10,412 bases of DNA from an uncultured Halioglobus sp. (GCA_905480565.1 CAJQQW010000383.1:1-10412), one strand, 5' to 3'. Counted from the stretch's first letter, positions 1 through 7,660 are shown. Program-made: numbers and translations. The notes: generated by a model from the letters alone, not told the origin.

Positions 1-824
1 CCATCTCACTGGTGCAGAATGAACATATGAATCTTCATCGTATGGTCGATGAAGAGCTGCTCGCGATCGAGCCCAATATCTTTATGCCTATGTTGCAGAC
101 CGCTGAAGTGGTTGCGGAGCGCTACAACATTCCGCGCGAAACGATGGACGAGTATGGTTTGCAGTCGCAGGAGCGCACTGCCGCCGCATATGCCGCAGGC
201 AAGTTCGCCGACGAGTTGACCCCGGTCACCTGCAAGCGCACCGTCTGGGATAAAGCAACCGGCAATGCCTCTGAGGTGGAGTCTACTGTGGAGGCGGATG
301 AAGGCCTCCGTGCCACTACTGCGGAGGGTCTGGCGGGCCTCAAAACTGTTCAGGAAGGCGGTACGATTACCGCGGGTAATGCGTCACAGCTTTCCGATGG
401 GTCTTCCGCCCAGGTGCTCATGGACGCCAAGCTTGCCGAGAAAGAAGGTCTCGAGCCGCTCGGCATTTATCGTGGTATCGCGGTTGCCGGCTGTGCGCCG
501 GACGAGATGGGTATTGGCCCTGTTTTCGCCGTACCCAAGCTGCTCAAGCAGCACGGACTCACTGTGGATGACATTGGGCTTTGGGAACTTAACGAGGCCT
601 TTGCCGTGCAGGTTATCTATTGCCGCGACCAGCTCGGTATCGATAATGACAAGCTGAACGTCAACGGCGGTGCCATTTCAATAGGACACCCCTATGGTAT
701 GAGTGGCTCGCGCATGGTGGGTCATGCCCTGATCGAAGGCAAGCGCCGCGGGGTCAAGTACGTGGTGATTACCATGTGCGTCGGTGGCGGTATGGGTGCT
801 GCGGGATTGTTCGAAGTCGCCTGA
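1..824 (+). CDS. Thiolase (acetyl-CoA acyltransferase), C-terminal part, cut by window start
   Basis: This is the C-terminal part of a thiolase, which cleaves 3-ketoacyl-CoA with CoA or condenses two acyl-CoAs. The frame is open to the left edge; the GTG and ATG codons near bases 12-27 are internal, because the frame continues upstream as [10 protein letters not shown], typical mid-thiolase sequence. Three of the usual active-site blocks are visible: NEAFA (Asn codon at 591), the GHPYGMSG block with the catalytic histidine codon at 687, and the C-terminal CVGGGMGAA block with the acid/base cysteine codon at 777. The nucleophilic cysteine of the N-terminal half lies outside the window. [12 protein letters not shown] is the usual thiolase substrate-loop region. 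It stops at TGA 822-824 with a normal C-terminus. The family is secure. Whether it is degradative or biosynthetic, and its chain-length preference, cannot be read here; the surrounding acyl-CoA dehydrogenases favour a degradative role. Confidence 0.93.
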   Translation, partial: ISLVQNEHMNLHRMVDEELLAIEPNIFMPMLQTAEVVAERYNIPRETMDEYGLQSQERTAAAYAAGKFADELTPVTCKRTVWDKATGNASEVESTVEADEGLRATTAEGLAGLKTVQEGGTITAGNASQLSDGSSAQVLMDAKLAEKEGLEPLGIYRGIAVAGCAPDEMGIGPVFAVPKLLKQHGLTVDDIGLWELNEAFAVQVIYCRDQLGIDNDKLNVNGGAISIGHPYGMSGSRMVGHALIEGKRRGVKYVVITMCVGGGMGAAGLFEVA

Positions 825-840
825 CGGGCGACTGACTAAT

Positions 841-869
841 ACGGCGCCCTTGGGCGCCGTTGTTGTTTC
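841..869 (+). terminator. Rho-independent terminator after the thiolase
   Basis: A perfect 9-base inverted repeat, ACGGCGCCC (841-849) and GGGCGCCGT (852-860), is followed by the T-rich tract TGTTGTTT. The nominal two-base loop would open by one pair to a CTTG tetraloop. A second, smaller hairpin lies over the thiolase stop codon (GTCGCC 816-821 with GGCGAC 827-832). The T tract is interrupted by G, so termination may be partial, allowing some read-through into the downstream gene in the same orientation. Confidence 0.7.
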
Positions 870-911
870 AGGGGCAGCAAAACCGCTGCACTCTTACGAA
901 GGAAAATACGT

Positions 912-1889
912 ATGAAAGCACTAATTTGCAGTGAGCTTGGCCTGGCCGAAAAGCTGGACCTGGCGAGTGACTGGCCCGCCCCCGAGGTCGGCGAGCACGA
1001 CGTTGCTATTGATGTGAGAGCGGCGGGCCTTAATTTCCCGGATGTACTGACCATTCAGGGTAAGTACCAATATCAGCCAGAGATGCCCTTTATCCCTGGT
1101 GGTGAGTGCGCCGGGGTTGTGACGGCGGTGGGTGACAAGGTCAGCCGGTTCAAACCCGGTGATGAGGTGATATCCATGGGCTCGACCGGCGCTTTCTGCG
1201 AAAAAATCGCCGCCAACGAATTTTCTGTATTTCCCAAGCCCGGGGCACTCAGCTTTGAGCAGGCGGCAGGTATCAGCATCACCTATTTCACTACGTACTA
1301 TGCCCTCAAGCAGCGAGCCAACCTGCAGCCAGGCGAATCGCTGCTGGTTTTGGGCGCCGCGGGCGGCGTCGGCACCAGTGCTATCGAGTTAGGGAAACTC
1401 ATGGGCGCGAAGGTGACCGCCTGTGCCAGTACCGATGAAAAACTTGAAATCTGCAAACAGCTGGGTGCAGACGAGGTCATCAATTATTCCGACATTGACC
1501 TCAAAGCCGCTTTAAAGGAGGCGTCTGGGGGGCAGGGCTATGACGTGATCTACGACCCCGTCGGGGGCGAATATGCCGAGCCTGCCATTCGTAATCTGGC
1601 ATGGAAAGGGCGCTTTCTGGTCATCGGATTTGCCAGCGGGCCTATTCCAAGTATTCCACTCAACCTTGCTTTGCTCAAAGGCGCGTCTTTTGTTGGCGTC
1701 TTCTGGGGTCGCTTCACCGGTGAAGAGCCGGAGGTCAATATGCAGAATATAAGCGAGCTTACCGAGCTATTCGAGAGCGGCAAACTGAGCCCTCTGGTCA
1801 CTGACTGCTTTGCCATTGAGCAGTATGAAGACGCCTTCAATTGCATGATCGAGCGTCGCGCTCGTGGCAAGGTCATTATCACCATGTAG
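912..1889 (+). CDS. NADPH:quinone oxidoreductase-like MDR protein (FadB4-like)
   Basis: This 325-residue medium-chain dehydrogenase/reductase is full length for the zinc-free quinone oxidoreductase branch (about 320-330 residues). It should be a cytosolic NADPH-dependent reductase of quinones, enones or enoyl thioesters. The N-terminal GroES-like domain includes GLNFPDVLTIQGKYQYQP (about 39-56) and PGGECAGVV (62-70). The Rossmann nucleotide-binding loop is GAAGGVGTSA at about 148-157. No structural zinc cysteine cluster is visible, consistent with the quinone reductase group rather than zinc alcohol dehydrogenases. The ATG at 912 follows GAAGGA (898-903) with eight-base spacing. From memory, the sequence resembles mycobacterial FadB4, whose gene neighbours fadE23 and fadE24; similar dehydrogenases lie on the opposite strand here. 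The fold is certain; the true substrate is unknown, and 2-enoyl-CoA reduction is an alternative. Confidence 0.88.
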   Translation: MKALICSELGLAEKLDLASDWPAPEVGEHDVAIDVRAAGLNFPDVLTIQGKYQYQPEMPFIPGGECAGVVTAVGDKVSRFKPGDEVISMGSTGAFCEKIAANEFSVFPKPGALSFEQAAGISITYFTTYYALKQRANLQPGESLLVLGAAGGVGTSAIELGKLMGAKVTACASTDEKLEICKQLGADEVINYSDIDLKAALKEASGGQGYDVIYDPVGGEYAEPAIRNLAWKGRFLVIGFASGPIPSIPLNLALLKGASFVGVFWGRFTGEEPEVNMQNISELTELFESGKLSPLVTDCFAIEQYEDAFNCMIERRARGKVIITM

Positions 1890-1902
1890 GAGAATTGGCG
1901 TC

Positions 1903-3069
1903 ATGTCCGGTTTCGAATTCAATACCGTCCCGCGAATAGTGGTGGCGCCTGGCGCGAGTCAGCAGCTTGCGGCGGAACTGTCAGCCCTGGGCGTTTCCAG
2001 GCCGCTCCTGGTGACCGACCCGGGCCTTGTATCTATCGGGCTGATCGAGCCCGTGTCAGGCGCGCTGGCGGAGGCGGGTGTCACTGCAGTGCTGTTTGAT
2101 CAGGTGCGCGAAGACCCTCCGGAACACACCGTTATGGCAGCCGTCCAACTGGCGCGCGAGTCCACTATCGACGGTGTGTTGGCGGTGGGCGGTGGCAGTT
2201 CCATGGATGTTGCGAAGGTGGTTGCGGTCCTGCTTGGCGGCGATCAGCCGCTGCAGGATATTTACGGGGTCGGGCAGGTCAGCGGTGGAAGGCTGCCGCT
2301 GGTGTTGGTGCCCACGACGGCGGGTACCGGTTCGGAGGTGACGCCGGTGGCGATTATCACAACCGGCGAAACCACCAAGGCGGGAGTTTCTTCACCGGTT
2401 CTCCTGCCGGATGTGGCGGTACTGGATGCGTCTCTTACATTGGGCCTGCCGTCGGGTGTGACCGCAATGACCGGTGTCGATGCGATGGTGCACGCGATTG
2501 AAGCCTACACATCAAAACACAAGAAAAACCCGCTATCGGATAACCTGGCGGTCAATGCATTAACGCTGCTTTCACAGAATATTCGCACCGCGGTCCATAA
2601 GGGTAACGATGAGAAGGCCCGTGGAAATATGCTATTGGGTGCCTGCCTTGCCGGACAGGCATTTGCCAACGCGCCGGTGGCGGCGGTGCACGCCCTGGCT
2701 TACCCTCTGGGTGGCCGCTACCATATACCCCACGGCCTCAGTAATTCCCTGGTGCTGCCTTCCGTACTCGAGTTTAATGCTCCGCAGGCGAGCGAGCTCT
2801 ATGGAGAGCTGGCGGAGCTGGTGATTGGCAAACCGGTGACGGGCAGCGATGAATCCAGGACAGTGTCTTTCATCGCGGCGTTGCGCGAGCTGATTAACGA
2901 TGTCACCCTGCCGGCGACTCTGGCTCAGGCCGGCGTTAAGGAAAGTGATCTTGAGATGCTTGCTGAGGATGCCATGTTGCAGCAGCGCCTGCTGGTGAAC
3001 AACCCGCGGGAGGTCAGTTACGATGATGCTCTCGCTATTTACCGTGCGGCCTACGGAGATGCAGCATGA
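1903..3069 (+). CDS. Iron-containing (group III) alcohol dehydrogenase
   Basis: This 388-residue enzyme should interconvert an alcohol and its aldehyde or ketone with NAD(P) in the cytosol. The cofactor region shows GGGSSMD (96-102) and PTTAGTGSE (137-145). All four expected metal ligands are in place: Asp193 and His197 in GVDAMVHAIEAY, His263 in AVHALAYPLGG and His277 in IPHG. Length and motif order match FucO/AdhB-type enzymes. The ATG at 1903 was chosen because AGGAG (1888-1892) lies just upstream and the protein then begins like other family members (FEFNTVPRIVVAPG). A GTG at 1864 is in frame, but it would overlap the preceding gene by 26 bases and has no good binding site. The gene starts 13 bases after the MDR stop, and its own stop overlaps the thioesterase start, so the three genes look co-transcribed. 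The physiological substrate cannot be deduced. Confidence 0.93.
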   Translation: MSGFEFNTVPRIVVAPGASQQLAAELSALGVSRPLLVTDPGLVSIGLIEPVSGALAEAGVTAVLFDQVREDPPEHTVMAAVQLARESTIDGVLAVGGGSSMDVAKVVAVLLGGDQPLQDIYGVGQVSGGRLPLVLVPTTAGTGSEVTPVAIITTGETTKAGVSSPVLLPDVAVLDASLTLGLPSGVTAMTGVDAMVHAIEAYTSKHKKNPLSDNLAVNALTLLSQNIRTAVHKGNDEKARGNMLLGACLAGQAFANAPVAAVHALAYPLGGRYHIPHGLSNSLVLPSVLEFNAPQASELYGELAELVIGKPVTGSDESRTVSFIAALRELINDVTLPATLAQAGVKESDLEMLAEDAMLQQRLLVNNPREVSYDDALAIYRAAYGDAA

Positions 3070-3497
3070 GTAACTCTTCAGTACCGTCTCGCGAGAATTA
3101 CAAGGTGTTTTATCCCATAACCACGCGCTGGTCCGACAATGACATTTATGGCCATGTCAACAATGTGACCTATTACTCCTACTTTGACACCGCGGCGAAT
3201 CAATACCTGATCGAAGAGGGCGGCATGGATATCAGTGACGGCGGGGTGGTCGGTTACGTGGTGAACTCGGGCTGTGATTACCACTCGCCTATTACCTACC
3301 CTGAGCGTATTGAAGCTGGCCTGCGGGTCGATAAGCTTGGCAATAGTTCTGTGCAATACGGGATTGGTATATTTCGCGAAGGAGAAGACAATCCTGCCGC
3401 CCACGGCCATTTTGTGCATGTTTTTGTAGAGCGCGCCGCGAACCGGTCGGTACCCATACCTGAATTACTGCGTGCCGCGTTGGAAAAAATCACCTAA
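3066..3497 (+). CDS. Acyl-CoA thioesterase, hotdog fold (4HBT/YbgC type)
   Basis: This 143-residue single hotdog domain is the usual length for the 4-hydroxybenzoyl-CoA thioesterase/YbgC group, which hydrolyses acyl-CoA to free acid and CoA in the cytosol. The signature RWSDNDIYGHVNNVTYY (21-37) corresponds to the catalytic Asp-x-x-Gly helix motif. Asp26 aligns with the catalytic aspartate of the Pseudomonas enzyme and Gly29 with its conserved glycine; HVNN is the common variant in acyl-CoA thioester hydrolases. The start overlaps the preceding dehydrogenase stop as ATGA (3066-3069), so translation is probably coupled. No signal peptide is present. It may release a free acid end product or recycle CoA from a dead-end thioester; the chain length is unknown. 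Confidence 0.88.
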   Translation: MSNSSVPSRENYKVFYPITTRWSDNDIYGHVNNVTYYSYFDTAANQYLIEEGGMDISDGGVVGYVVNSGCDYHSPITYPERIEAGLRVDKLGNSSVQYGIGIFREGEDNPAAHGHFVHVFVERAANRSVPIPELLRAALEKIT

Positions 3498-3647
3498 CGA
3501 GCCCGCATTGGATTTTTGGGTGCTTGCGTGCAAACGGTGGCTGCCTTTTCAGCAGAAAGGGGGGTAGCCAGTGCCGCGCAGACCTTGCGTCAACAGGTTT
3601 TAATAATGGCTGCAGTGTTCGGCCTTCTGTGGTGCGCCTTCAGATCA

Positions 3648-3683
3648 GCGCATGTCGGATAATGTTACCACTCCGACAGGCGC
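3648..3683. terminator. Hairpin between convergent operons, possible terminator
   Basis: GCGC-A-TGTCGGA (3648-3659) pairs with TCCGACA-G-GCGC (3672-3683): an 11-pair stem with one A/G mismatch and a 12-base loop. It lies between the convergent thioesterase and acyl-CoA dehydrogenase stops. On the + strand it is followed only by TTTGAGG, and on the - strand there is no T tract, so it is a weak intrinsic terminator or simply an end-of-transcript hairpin. The rest of the 211-base gap (3498-3708) holds no gene that I can see. Confidence 0.4.
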
Positions 3684-3708
3684 TTTGAGGCATCGGGCTC
3701 GTGCCGTT

Positions 3709-4911
3709 TTACTTGAGGTCCGACGACGATTTTTCCAACACCCGCCGGGCAACGATGAGCTGCTGGATTTGCTGGGTGCCCTCAAAAATATCGATAATTT
3801 TGGAGTCCCGGGCAAATTTCTCCAGTAGGTGCTGCTCGCTGTACCCCAGACTCTGACACAGTGCTACACACCGCAGAGTAATGTGGTTGCCTACGCGTGC
3901 GGCCTTGGCTTTACACATCGAGGCCTCTTTCGAATTGGGCATTTTGTTGTCTGCCATCCAGGCGGCTTTCAGCACCAACAGGCGACCTGCCTGCCACTCT
4001 GCTTCCAGTTCGGTTAACTCAGCTTGTATCGCGTTCAGGCTGACAGGCTTCTTGTCGTAAAGCAGTTCAACTCCCTCTTCCTTCAGCAGGGCCTGTGCCA
4101 TATCCAGCGCGGCACGGGCCACACCTACCGCCATAGCGGCGACCGGCGGGCGAGTGTTGTCGAAGGTTTGCATCACGCCGCCGAAGGCTTTTTTACGGCC
4201 CTCCGCATCGGTGGCGACTTCTGCGCTGCCAAGGATATTATCCTTTGGGATGCGGCAGTCACTAAAGCTGATGGCAGCAGTATCTGAGGCTCGAATACCC
4301 ATTTTGTGCTCCAGTCGGGTTACCTCGCAGCCGGGCGTGCCTTTCTCAACGATAAAGGATTTGATCGCGGCTTTGCCCAGTGATTTATCCAGGGTAGCCC
4401 AAACGACGAGCGTGTCGGACCGATCGCCATCGGTGACGTAAATTTTTTCGCCATTTAACACCCACTCGTCGCCATCGAGTACCGCTGTGGTACTGATATT
4501 GGCTGAGTCGGATCCCGTGCTCGGCTCGGTAATGCACATCGCAGCATAGCTGCTTCCGTACTTTTCTACCTGCGCCGGCGTGCCCACTGCTGTAATGGCA
4601 GCGTTGCCCAGACCGCTTCCGGGCATGCCAAGGAACAGACCTACATCACCCCAACACAATCCAAACAGGCCGACTACCGAGCCCATATTGCCGCCATTGA
4701 CAACGGTGCCGTCCGGCGCGGGAGTTTTGCTCTTGCCAGTGGCGGAGGCCCGGTTTCCGGCAATGAGCTTGTTGACCTCTTCCATTTCTACGGGGTAGGT
4801 GTGCTCCTCTTTATCGTATTTGCGCGAGTAGGGGCGCATCATGTGCTCCGCCAGCATCATGACCTGAGCGAAGGTTTCTTCATGCTTATGTGAAAGTTCC
4901 AGATTAATCAT
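3709..4911 (-). CDS. Acyl-CoA dehydrogenase, FadE23-like (subunit with catalytic Glu)
   Basis: This 400-residue flavoprotein should oxidise an acyl-CoA to the 2-enoyl-CoA and pass electrons to electron-transfer flavoprotein. Visible blocks are CITEPSTGSDSANISTTA (126-143; the flavin/substrate contact motif), WVLNGEKIYVTDG (150-162), MGIRASDTAAISF (204-216) and the C-terminal IIDIFEGTQQIQQLIVARR (372-390). Glu377 matches the catalytic base position of medium-chain dehydrogenases. The chosen ATG at 4911 has AAGGA nine to ten bases upstream and gives the start MINLELSHKHEET; an in-frame ATG at 4965 would add 18 unconserved-looking residues and lacks such a site. From memory, the sequence closely recalls mycobacterial FadE23, including PVEMEEV near residue 40, CWGDVGL near 86 and QTFDNTRPPVAAMAVGVARAAL near 248-269. 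It lies 70 bases after a second, divergent acyl-CoA dehydrogenase gene; the pair probably forms a heteromer. Confidence 0.93.
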   Translation of the reverse strand: MINLELSHKHEETFAQVMMLAEHMMRPYSRKYDKEEHTYPVEMEEVNKLIAGNRASATGKSKTPAPDGTVVNGGNMGSVVGLFGLCWGDVGLFLGMPGSGLGNAAITAVGTPAQVEKYGSSYAAMCITEPSTGSDSANISTTAVLDGDEWVLNGEKIYVTDGDRSDTLVVWATLDKSLGKAAIKSFIVEKGTPGCEVTRLEHKMGIRASDTAAISFSDCRIPKDNILGSAEVATDAEGRKKAFGGVMQTFDNTRPPVAAMAVGVARAALDMAQALLKEEGVELLYDKKPVSLNAIQAELTELEAEWQAGRLLVLKAAWMADNKMPNSKEASMCKAKAARVGNHITLRCVALCQSLGYSEQHLLEKFARDSKIIDIFEGTQQIQQLIVARRVLEKSSSDLK

Positions 4912-4981
4912 TGTCTTGGTTCCTTTGTGATCGTGTCTGACCGGGTCGGAGTGATAAGGTTTCAACCCGCTCTCATTTATC

Positions 4982-6091
4982 CTATAGGCTGGCTATGCCT
5001 TCCAGTGTGTCGATAGCGCGCAGGTTGCGATACCACATTTCCACAGGGTGCTCCTTGGTAAAACCATGGCCTCCCAGCAGTTGCACTCCGTCTGTGCCGA
5101 TTTTCATCGCGTGTTTGGCGCAAAAAATCTTCGCCAGATACGCGTCTTCATGAAAGGCTTCTCCTCGCTCCGCACGCGACGCTGCGCGCCATGTCATCAA
5201 ACGCATACCCTCAATTTCGATAGCCATGTCAGCAATCATAAACGCAACGGATTGGCGGTTTGTGATGGGCTCGCCAAAGGCCACGCGCTCATTACAGTAG
5301 GGGATGGCATAGTCCAGAACGGCCTGGCAGGCGCCAACAGCCAGTGCGCAGATGCCCAGGCGAGACAAGTCGACAAAGCGGTGCAGGTCGAAATCAGTGA
5401 GCATGGCTTCGGCGGGGACGTGCACTCCGTCTAGCGTCAGCGTGGCCAGCCCTGCTCCAAGTAGACCCATGTTTTCTTCTGCCGTGCGCACCAGTCCTTC
5501 TGAACTGCCCTCGACGATGAACGCGGCTGGGGTGTGATCTTCGAGTTTGGCGATCACCAGAATGAATTCTGCGCTCATACCCAGAGGTACCATAGACTTG
5601 GTGCCACTGAGGACGTAGCCTGCACCACTTTTTACCGCCGTTGTGGCAGGCTCGGTGGGTTCAAAGGTTGCGCGCGGCTCGAGTAGGGCGCTGGTAGCAG
5701 CCCTAAAATCGCCCTCGCAAAACAGGGGTAGGTATTTTTCTCGCTGGGCATCGCTGCCCTGGTCCAGAACGGTATTGGCGAAGCCCAGTGGACTGACCGC
5801 GCCCAGAGCCAGTGAGAGGTCTCCATGAGCCAGGTCTTCAAGGATGAGGGCATTTGAGACCGGTGATCGGGACATGCCCGCACCACCCAGTGCCTCCGGA
5901 ATCTGAAGCAGATTCAGTCCCAGCTCTGCTGTCTTTGGATAGAAGGATTCGGCGTCGCTTTCGCGGTTGTCGACCAGTCGACTGAGATCGCGAATTTCTG
6001 CGGCGGCGAAGCGCTGCATGGTTTCGCGATTCATACGCTGTTCATCAGTCAGGGTCAGGTCAAACAACGGGTCTTGTGCAGCTTCTGTCAT
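4982..6091 (-). CDS. Acyl-CoA dehydrogenase, FadE24-like, short C-terminus
   Basis: This 369-residue acyl-CoA dehydrogenase shares the fold of its downstream neighbour but is only distantly similar. It shows an N-terminal helical domain (LTDEQRMNRETMQRFAA, 14-30), a PEALGGAG loop (65-72), ERVAFGEPITNRQSVAFMIADMA (268-290; flavin and dimer contacts) and QLLGGHGF (337-344). It ends at DTLEGIASL: Glu364 falls at the catalytic glutamate position, but the usual QxxRLIIAR helix after it is absent. The middle-domain motif normally reading TEPxxGSD is also altered (LLEPRATFEP, 137-146). Such features fit the non-classical partner of a heteromeric dehydrogenase, as known for steroid-degrading ChsE pairs. 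From memory, it resembles mycobacterial FadE24, including its short tail. The ATG at 6091 lies 21 bases after the TetR gene stop; the binding site is weak, so translation may depend on coupling. Confidence 0.9.
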   Translation of the reverse strand: MTEAAQDPLFDLTLTDEQRMNRETMQRFAAAEIRDLSRLVDNRESDAESFYPKTAELGLNLLQIPEALGGAGMSRSPVSNALILEDLAHGDLSLALGAVSPLGFANTVLDQGSDAQREKYLPLFCEGDFRAATSALLEPRATFEPTEPATTAVKSGAGYVLSGTKSMVPLGMSAEFILVIAKLEDHTPAAFIVEGSSEGLVRTAEENMGLLGAGLATLTLDGVHVPAEAMLTDFDLHRFVDLSRLGICALAVGACQAVLDYAIPYCNERVAFGEPITNRQSVAFMIADMAIEIEGMRLMTWRAASRAERGEAFHEDAYLAKIFCAKHAMKIGTDGVQLLGGHGFTKEHPVEMWYRNLRAIDTLEGIASL

Positions 6092-6112
6092 GGGGTGCTC
6101 GCTTGATAACGT

Positions 6113-6766
6113 TTAGTCGTGAATTGGGCTGGGCGCCTGTAGTCCACCGATCAGGTAGTCCACCAGGTGATCCAGCAGGGTGTCTTTGTCAAAATCGCTG
6201 AGGTCACCCAGCGGGGTCCGCGGCAACCAGACCGCATCGGCGATGCCATGCACCACATTAGTGCTTACGAACATCAGTCGCAGTCGTCTCACTTTTGTGG
6301 GTAGTTCCGGGAGCTGCTCGGACAGCGCCTTGTCCAGTCTCTCCCAGAATGGCGCAGTAATATCGTTGACCATACCGGCGATCTCCTCATCACCATCGCT
6401 GATCAGCCTGGACAAGAAACGTGCACCGTCTGCTCCCCAGGGCTGGCGGCCGGATAATTCGACAAGTGGGCGCAGTATGTCGCGGCTGCTGCCGCGCAGC
6501 GTGCGCGGGACGCCACGTTCAGTCCGCAGCGTAGTAGCGATGCGCGCCAGTTCCCGGGAGACCATGTCGAGCAGCGCCTGTATTACACCCAGTTTGTTGT
6601 CGAAATGGTAGTGCATGGCAGCGGAGTTCCTGGAGCCAGCCTCCATGCTGATGCGGCGCAGAGACACGGCGTGCAGGCCTTCTTTCGCATACAGGTGCAG
6701 TGCTGTCAGCAATAGGCGCTGGCGCGTGTCGCCGCTCTTATCCAGAATGTGGCTGGTGGCCGTCAT
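6113..6766 (-). CDS. TetR/AcrR-family transcriptional regulator
   Basis: This 217-residue protein has a typical TetR N-terminal DNA-binding domain. Residues about 13-61 read DTRQRLLLTALHLYAKEG, then AVSLRRISMEAG and the recognition helix region SRNSAAMHYHFDNKLGVI. MHYHF followed by K is the family hallmark at the end of the helix-turn-helix. The C-terminal ligand-binding half (about 70-217) is unassigned; in catabolic operons of this kind the ligand is often an acyl-CoA, which is inference here. The start codon overlaps the SDR stop as ATGA (6763-6766), so the regulator is made with the oxidoreductase and lies upstream of both dehydrogenases. The palindrome at 7645-7660 over the operon promoter is its likely target, implying autoregulation. 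Confidence 0.9.
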   Translation of the reverse strand: MTATSHILDKSGDTRQRLLLTALHLYAKEGLHAVSLRRISMEAGSRNSAAMHYHFDNKLGVIQALLDMVSRELARIATTLRTERGVPRTLRGSSRDILRPLVELSGRQPWGADGARFLSRLISDGDEEIAGMVNDITAPFWERLDKALSEQLPELPTKVRRLRLMFVSTNVVHGIADAVWLPRTPLGDLSDFDKDTLLDHLVDYLIGGLQAPSPIHD

Positions 6767-7590
6767 GATCGATTGAGTGTCGAGCTTATTTTGACGAGGA
6801 TCTCTAGCAGACGGGGATACCTGACCGGAAAGAGGCGTGTCACGAAAGAGATTAGCAGGGCGTCCTTGCCGATGAGCAGGCGAGGCCGGCGTTGTACTAT
6901 GGCGTTGATAATCTGTTTGGCCGCATCACTGGCCGGCGTGCCCGCTACTTTCTCAAAGGCCTCGGCGCGTTCATCAGCGCTGGTTTTCGTATCACTGCTG
7001 CGGCTAGCTCGAGCGATGTTGGTCTTGATTCCGCCGGGATGCACGCAGCAGACGTGCACATTGCTCCCTGCCATCTCCTGGCGCAGGGCCTCGGTGTAGC
7101 CTCTGACGGCGAACTTGGCCGCATTGTAGGCGGACTGTGTGGGCACGCCGATCAGGCCGAATACTGAGGATATGTTGACCAGATGCCCCTGTGAGGCAAG
7201 CCGCAGCAGCGGCAGGAAGGCCTGTGTGCCGTAAACTACACCCCAAAAATTGATACCCATTAGCCACTCTATGTCGTCGTATCGCATATCTTCCACCTTG
7301 CACATCAGGGCAACGCCGGCGTTATTGATGACCACATCGACGTGGCCATCGATTTCGCCAATGCGCTCCGCCCATGCGTGCACCGCCGCTTTGTCGGCTA
7401 CATCCAGAACATGGCTCTCGGCGGGGACATCATGCCGGGGTAGCAGGTCCATGGTCTGAGCCAGACTATCGGGACTGATATCACTGATGTGTAATCTGCA
7501 TCCCGCCCGGTTCAATTGCAGGGCGAGTTCCCGCCCGATACCGGAACCTGCCCCGGTGACAGCGGCGATCTTGCCATTCAGGTAATGCAT
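6763..7590 (-). CDS. Short-chain dehydrogenase/reductase (SDR), classical type
   Basis: This 275-residue NAD(P)-dependent oxidoreductase of the classical SDR family acts on a hydroxyl or carbonyl group. Seen in order: the cofactor loop TGAGSGIG (12-19), DVA near 63-65, NNAGVAL (89-95), the tetrad asparagine Asn114 in INFWG, the catalytic serine in NISSVFG (139-145), YNAAK with Tyr155 and Lys159, and HPGGIKT (184-190). The C-terminal extension (about 230-275, RPRLLIGKDALLISFVTRLFP) is longer than the minimal 250-residue SDR and moderately hydrophobic, which may indicate membrane association or a lipid-like substrate. It is the first gene of the - strand operon, with a promoter candidate about 35 bases upstream. 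The ATG at 7590 gives the normal distance to the glycine loop, although its ribosome binding site is poor. It may be the 3-hydroxyacyl-CoA or alcohol oxidation step of the pathway; the substrate is unknown. Confidence 0.92.
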   Translation of the reverse strand: MHYLNGKIAAVTGAGSGIGRELALQLNRAGCRLHISDISPDSLAQTMDLLPRHDVPAESHVLDVADKAAVHAWAERIGEIDGHVDVVINNAGVALMCKVEDMRYDDIEWLMGINFWGVVYGTQAFLPLLRLASQGHLVNISSVFGLIGVPTQSAYNAAKFAVRGYTEALRQEMAGSNVHVCCVHPGGIKTNIARASRSSDTKTSADERAEAFEKVAGTPASDAAKQIINAIVQRRPRLLIGKDALLISFVTRLFPVRYPRLLEILVKISSTLNRS

Positions 7591-7624
7591 GATGGGTCTC
7601 TTGTCCCTTGACTGAAGAGCGCCA

Positions 7625-7652
7625 ATGATAGGCTTATTTTCCGCTAAAGCAA
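7625..7652 (-). promoter_or_regulatory. Sigma70-like promoter of the SDR-TetR-dehydrogenase operon
   Basis: Read on the - strand, TTGCTT (complement of 7647-7652) and TATCAT (complement of 7625-7630) are 16 bases apart. The -10 matches consensus at five of six positions and the -35 at three of six. Transcription would begin near 7618, about 28 bases before the SDR start. A weak -35 box is common for a regulated promoter. The call rests on sequence alone. Confidence 0.5.
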
Positions 7653-7660
7653 CTGCTTTA
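7645..7660. promoter_or_regulatory. Palindromic operator candidate (TetR-type)
   Basis: TAAAGCA-AC-TGCTTTA is a perfect inverted repeat with seven-base arms and a two-base centre. It covers the -35 box of the - strand promoter, where a bound dimer would block RNA polymerase. Size and symmetry suit a TetR-family dimer, and a TetR gene is second in the operon. That this particular protein binds here is inference. Confidence 0.55.

Noticed and set aside
1864..1902. An N-terminal extension of the iron alcohol dehydrogenase from GTG 1864
   Set aside because: It would overlap the MDR gene, lacks a binding site, and ATG 1903 has AGGAG in place.
3538..3570. An imperfect hairpin (TGGCTGCC with GGTAGCCA) after the thioesterase gene
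   Set aside because: It includes a wobble pair, a run of unmatched G bases and no T tract on either strand, so it is not supportable as a terminator.
4912..4965. An N-terminal extension of the FadE23-like dehydrogenase from ATG 4965
   Set aside because: ATG 4911 has a proper AAGGA site and gives the family-like start; the extra 18 residues look like translated spacer.
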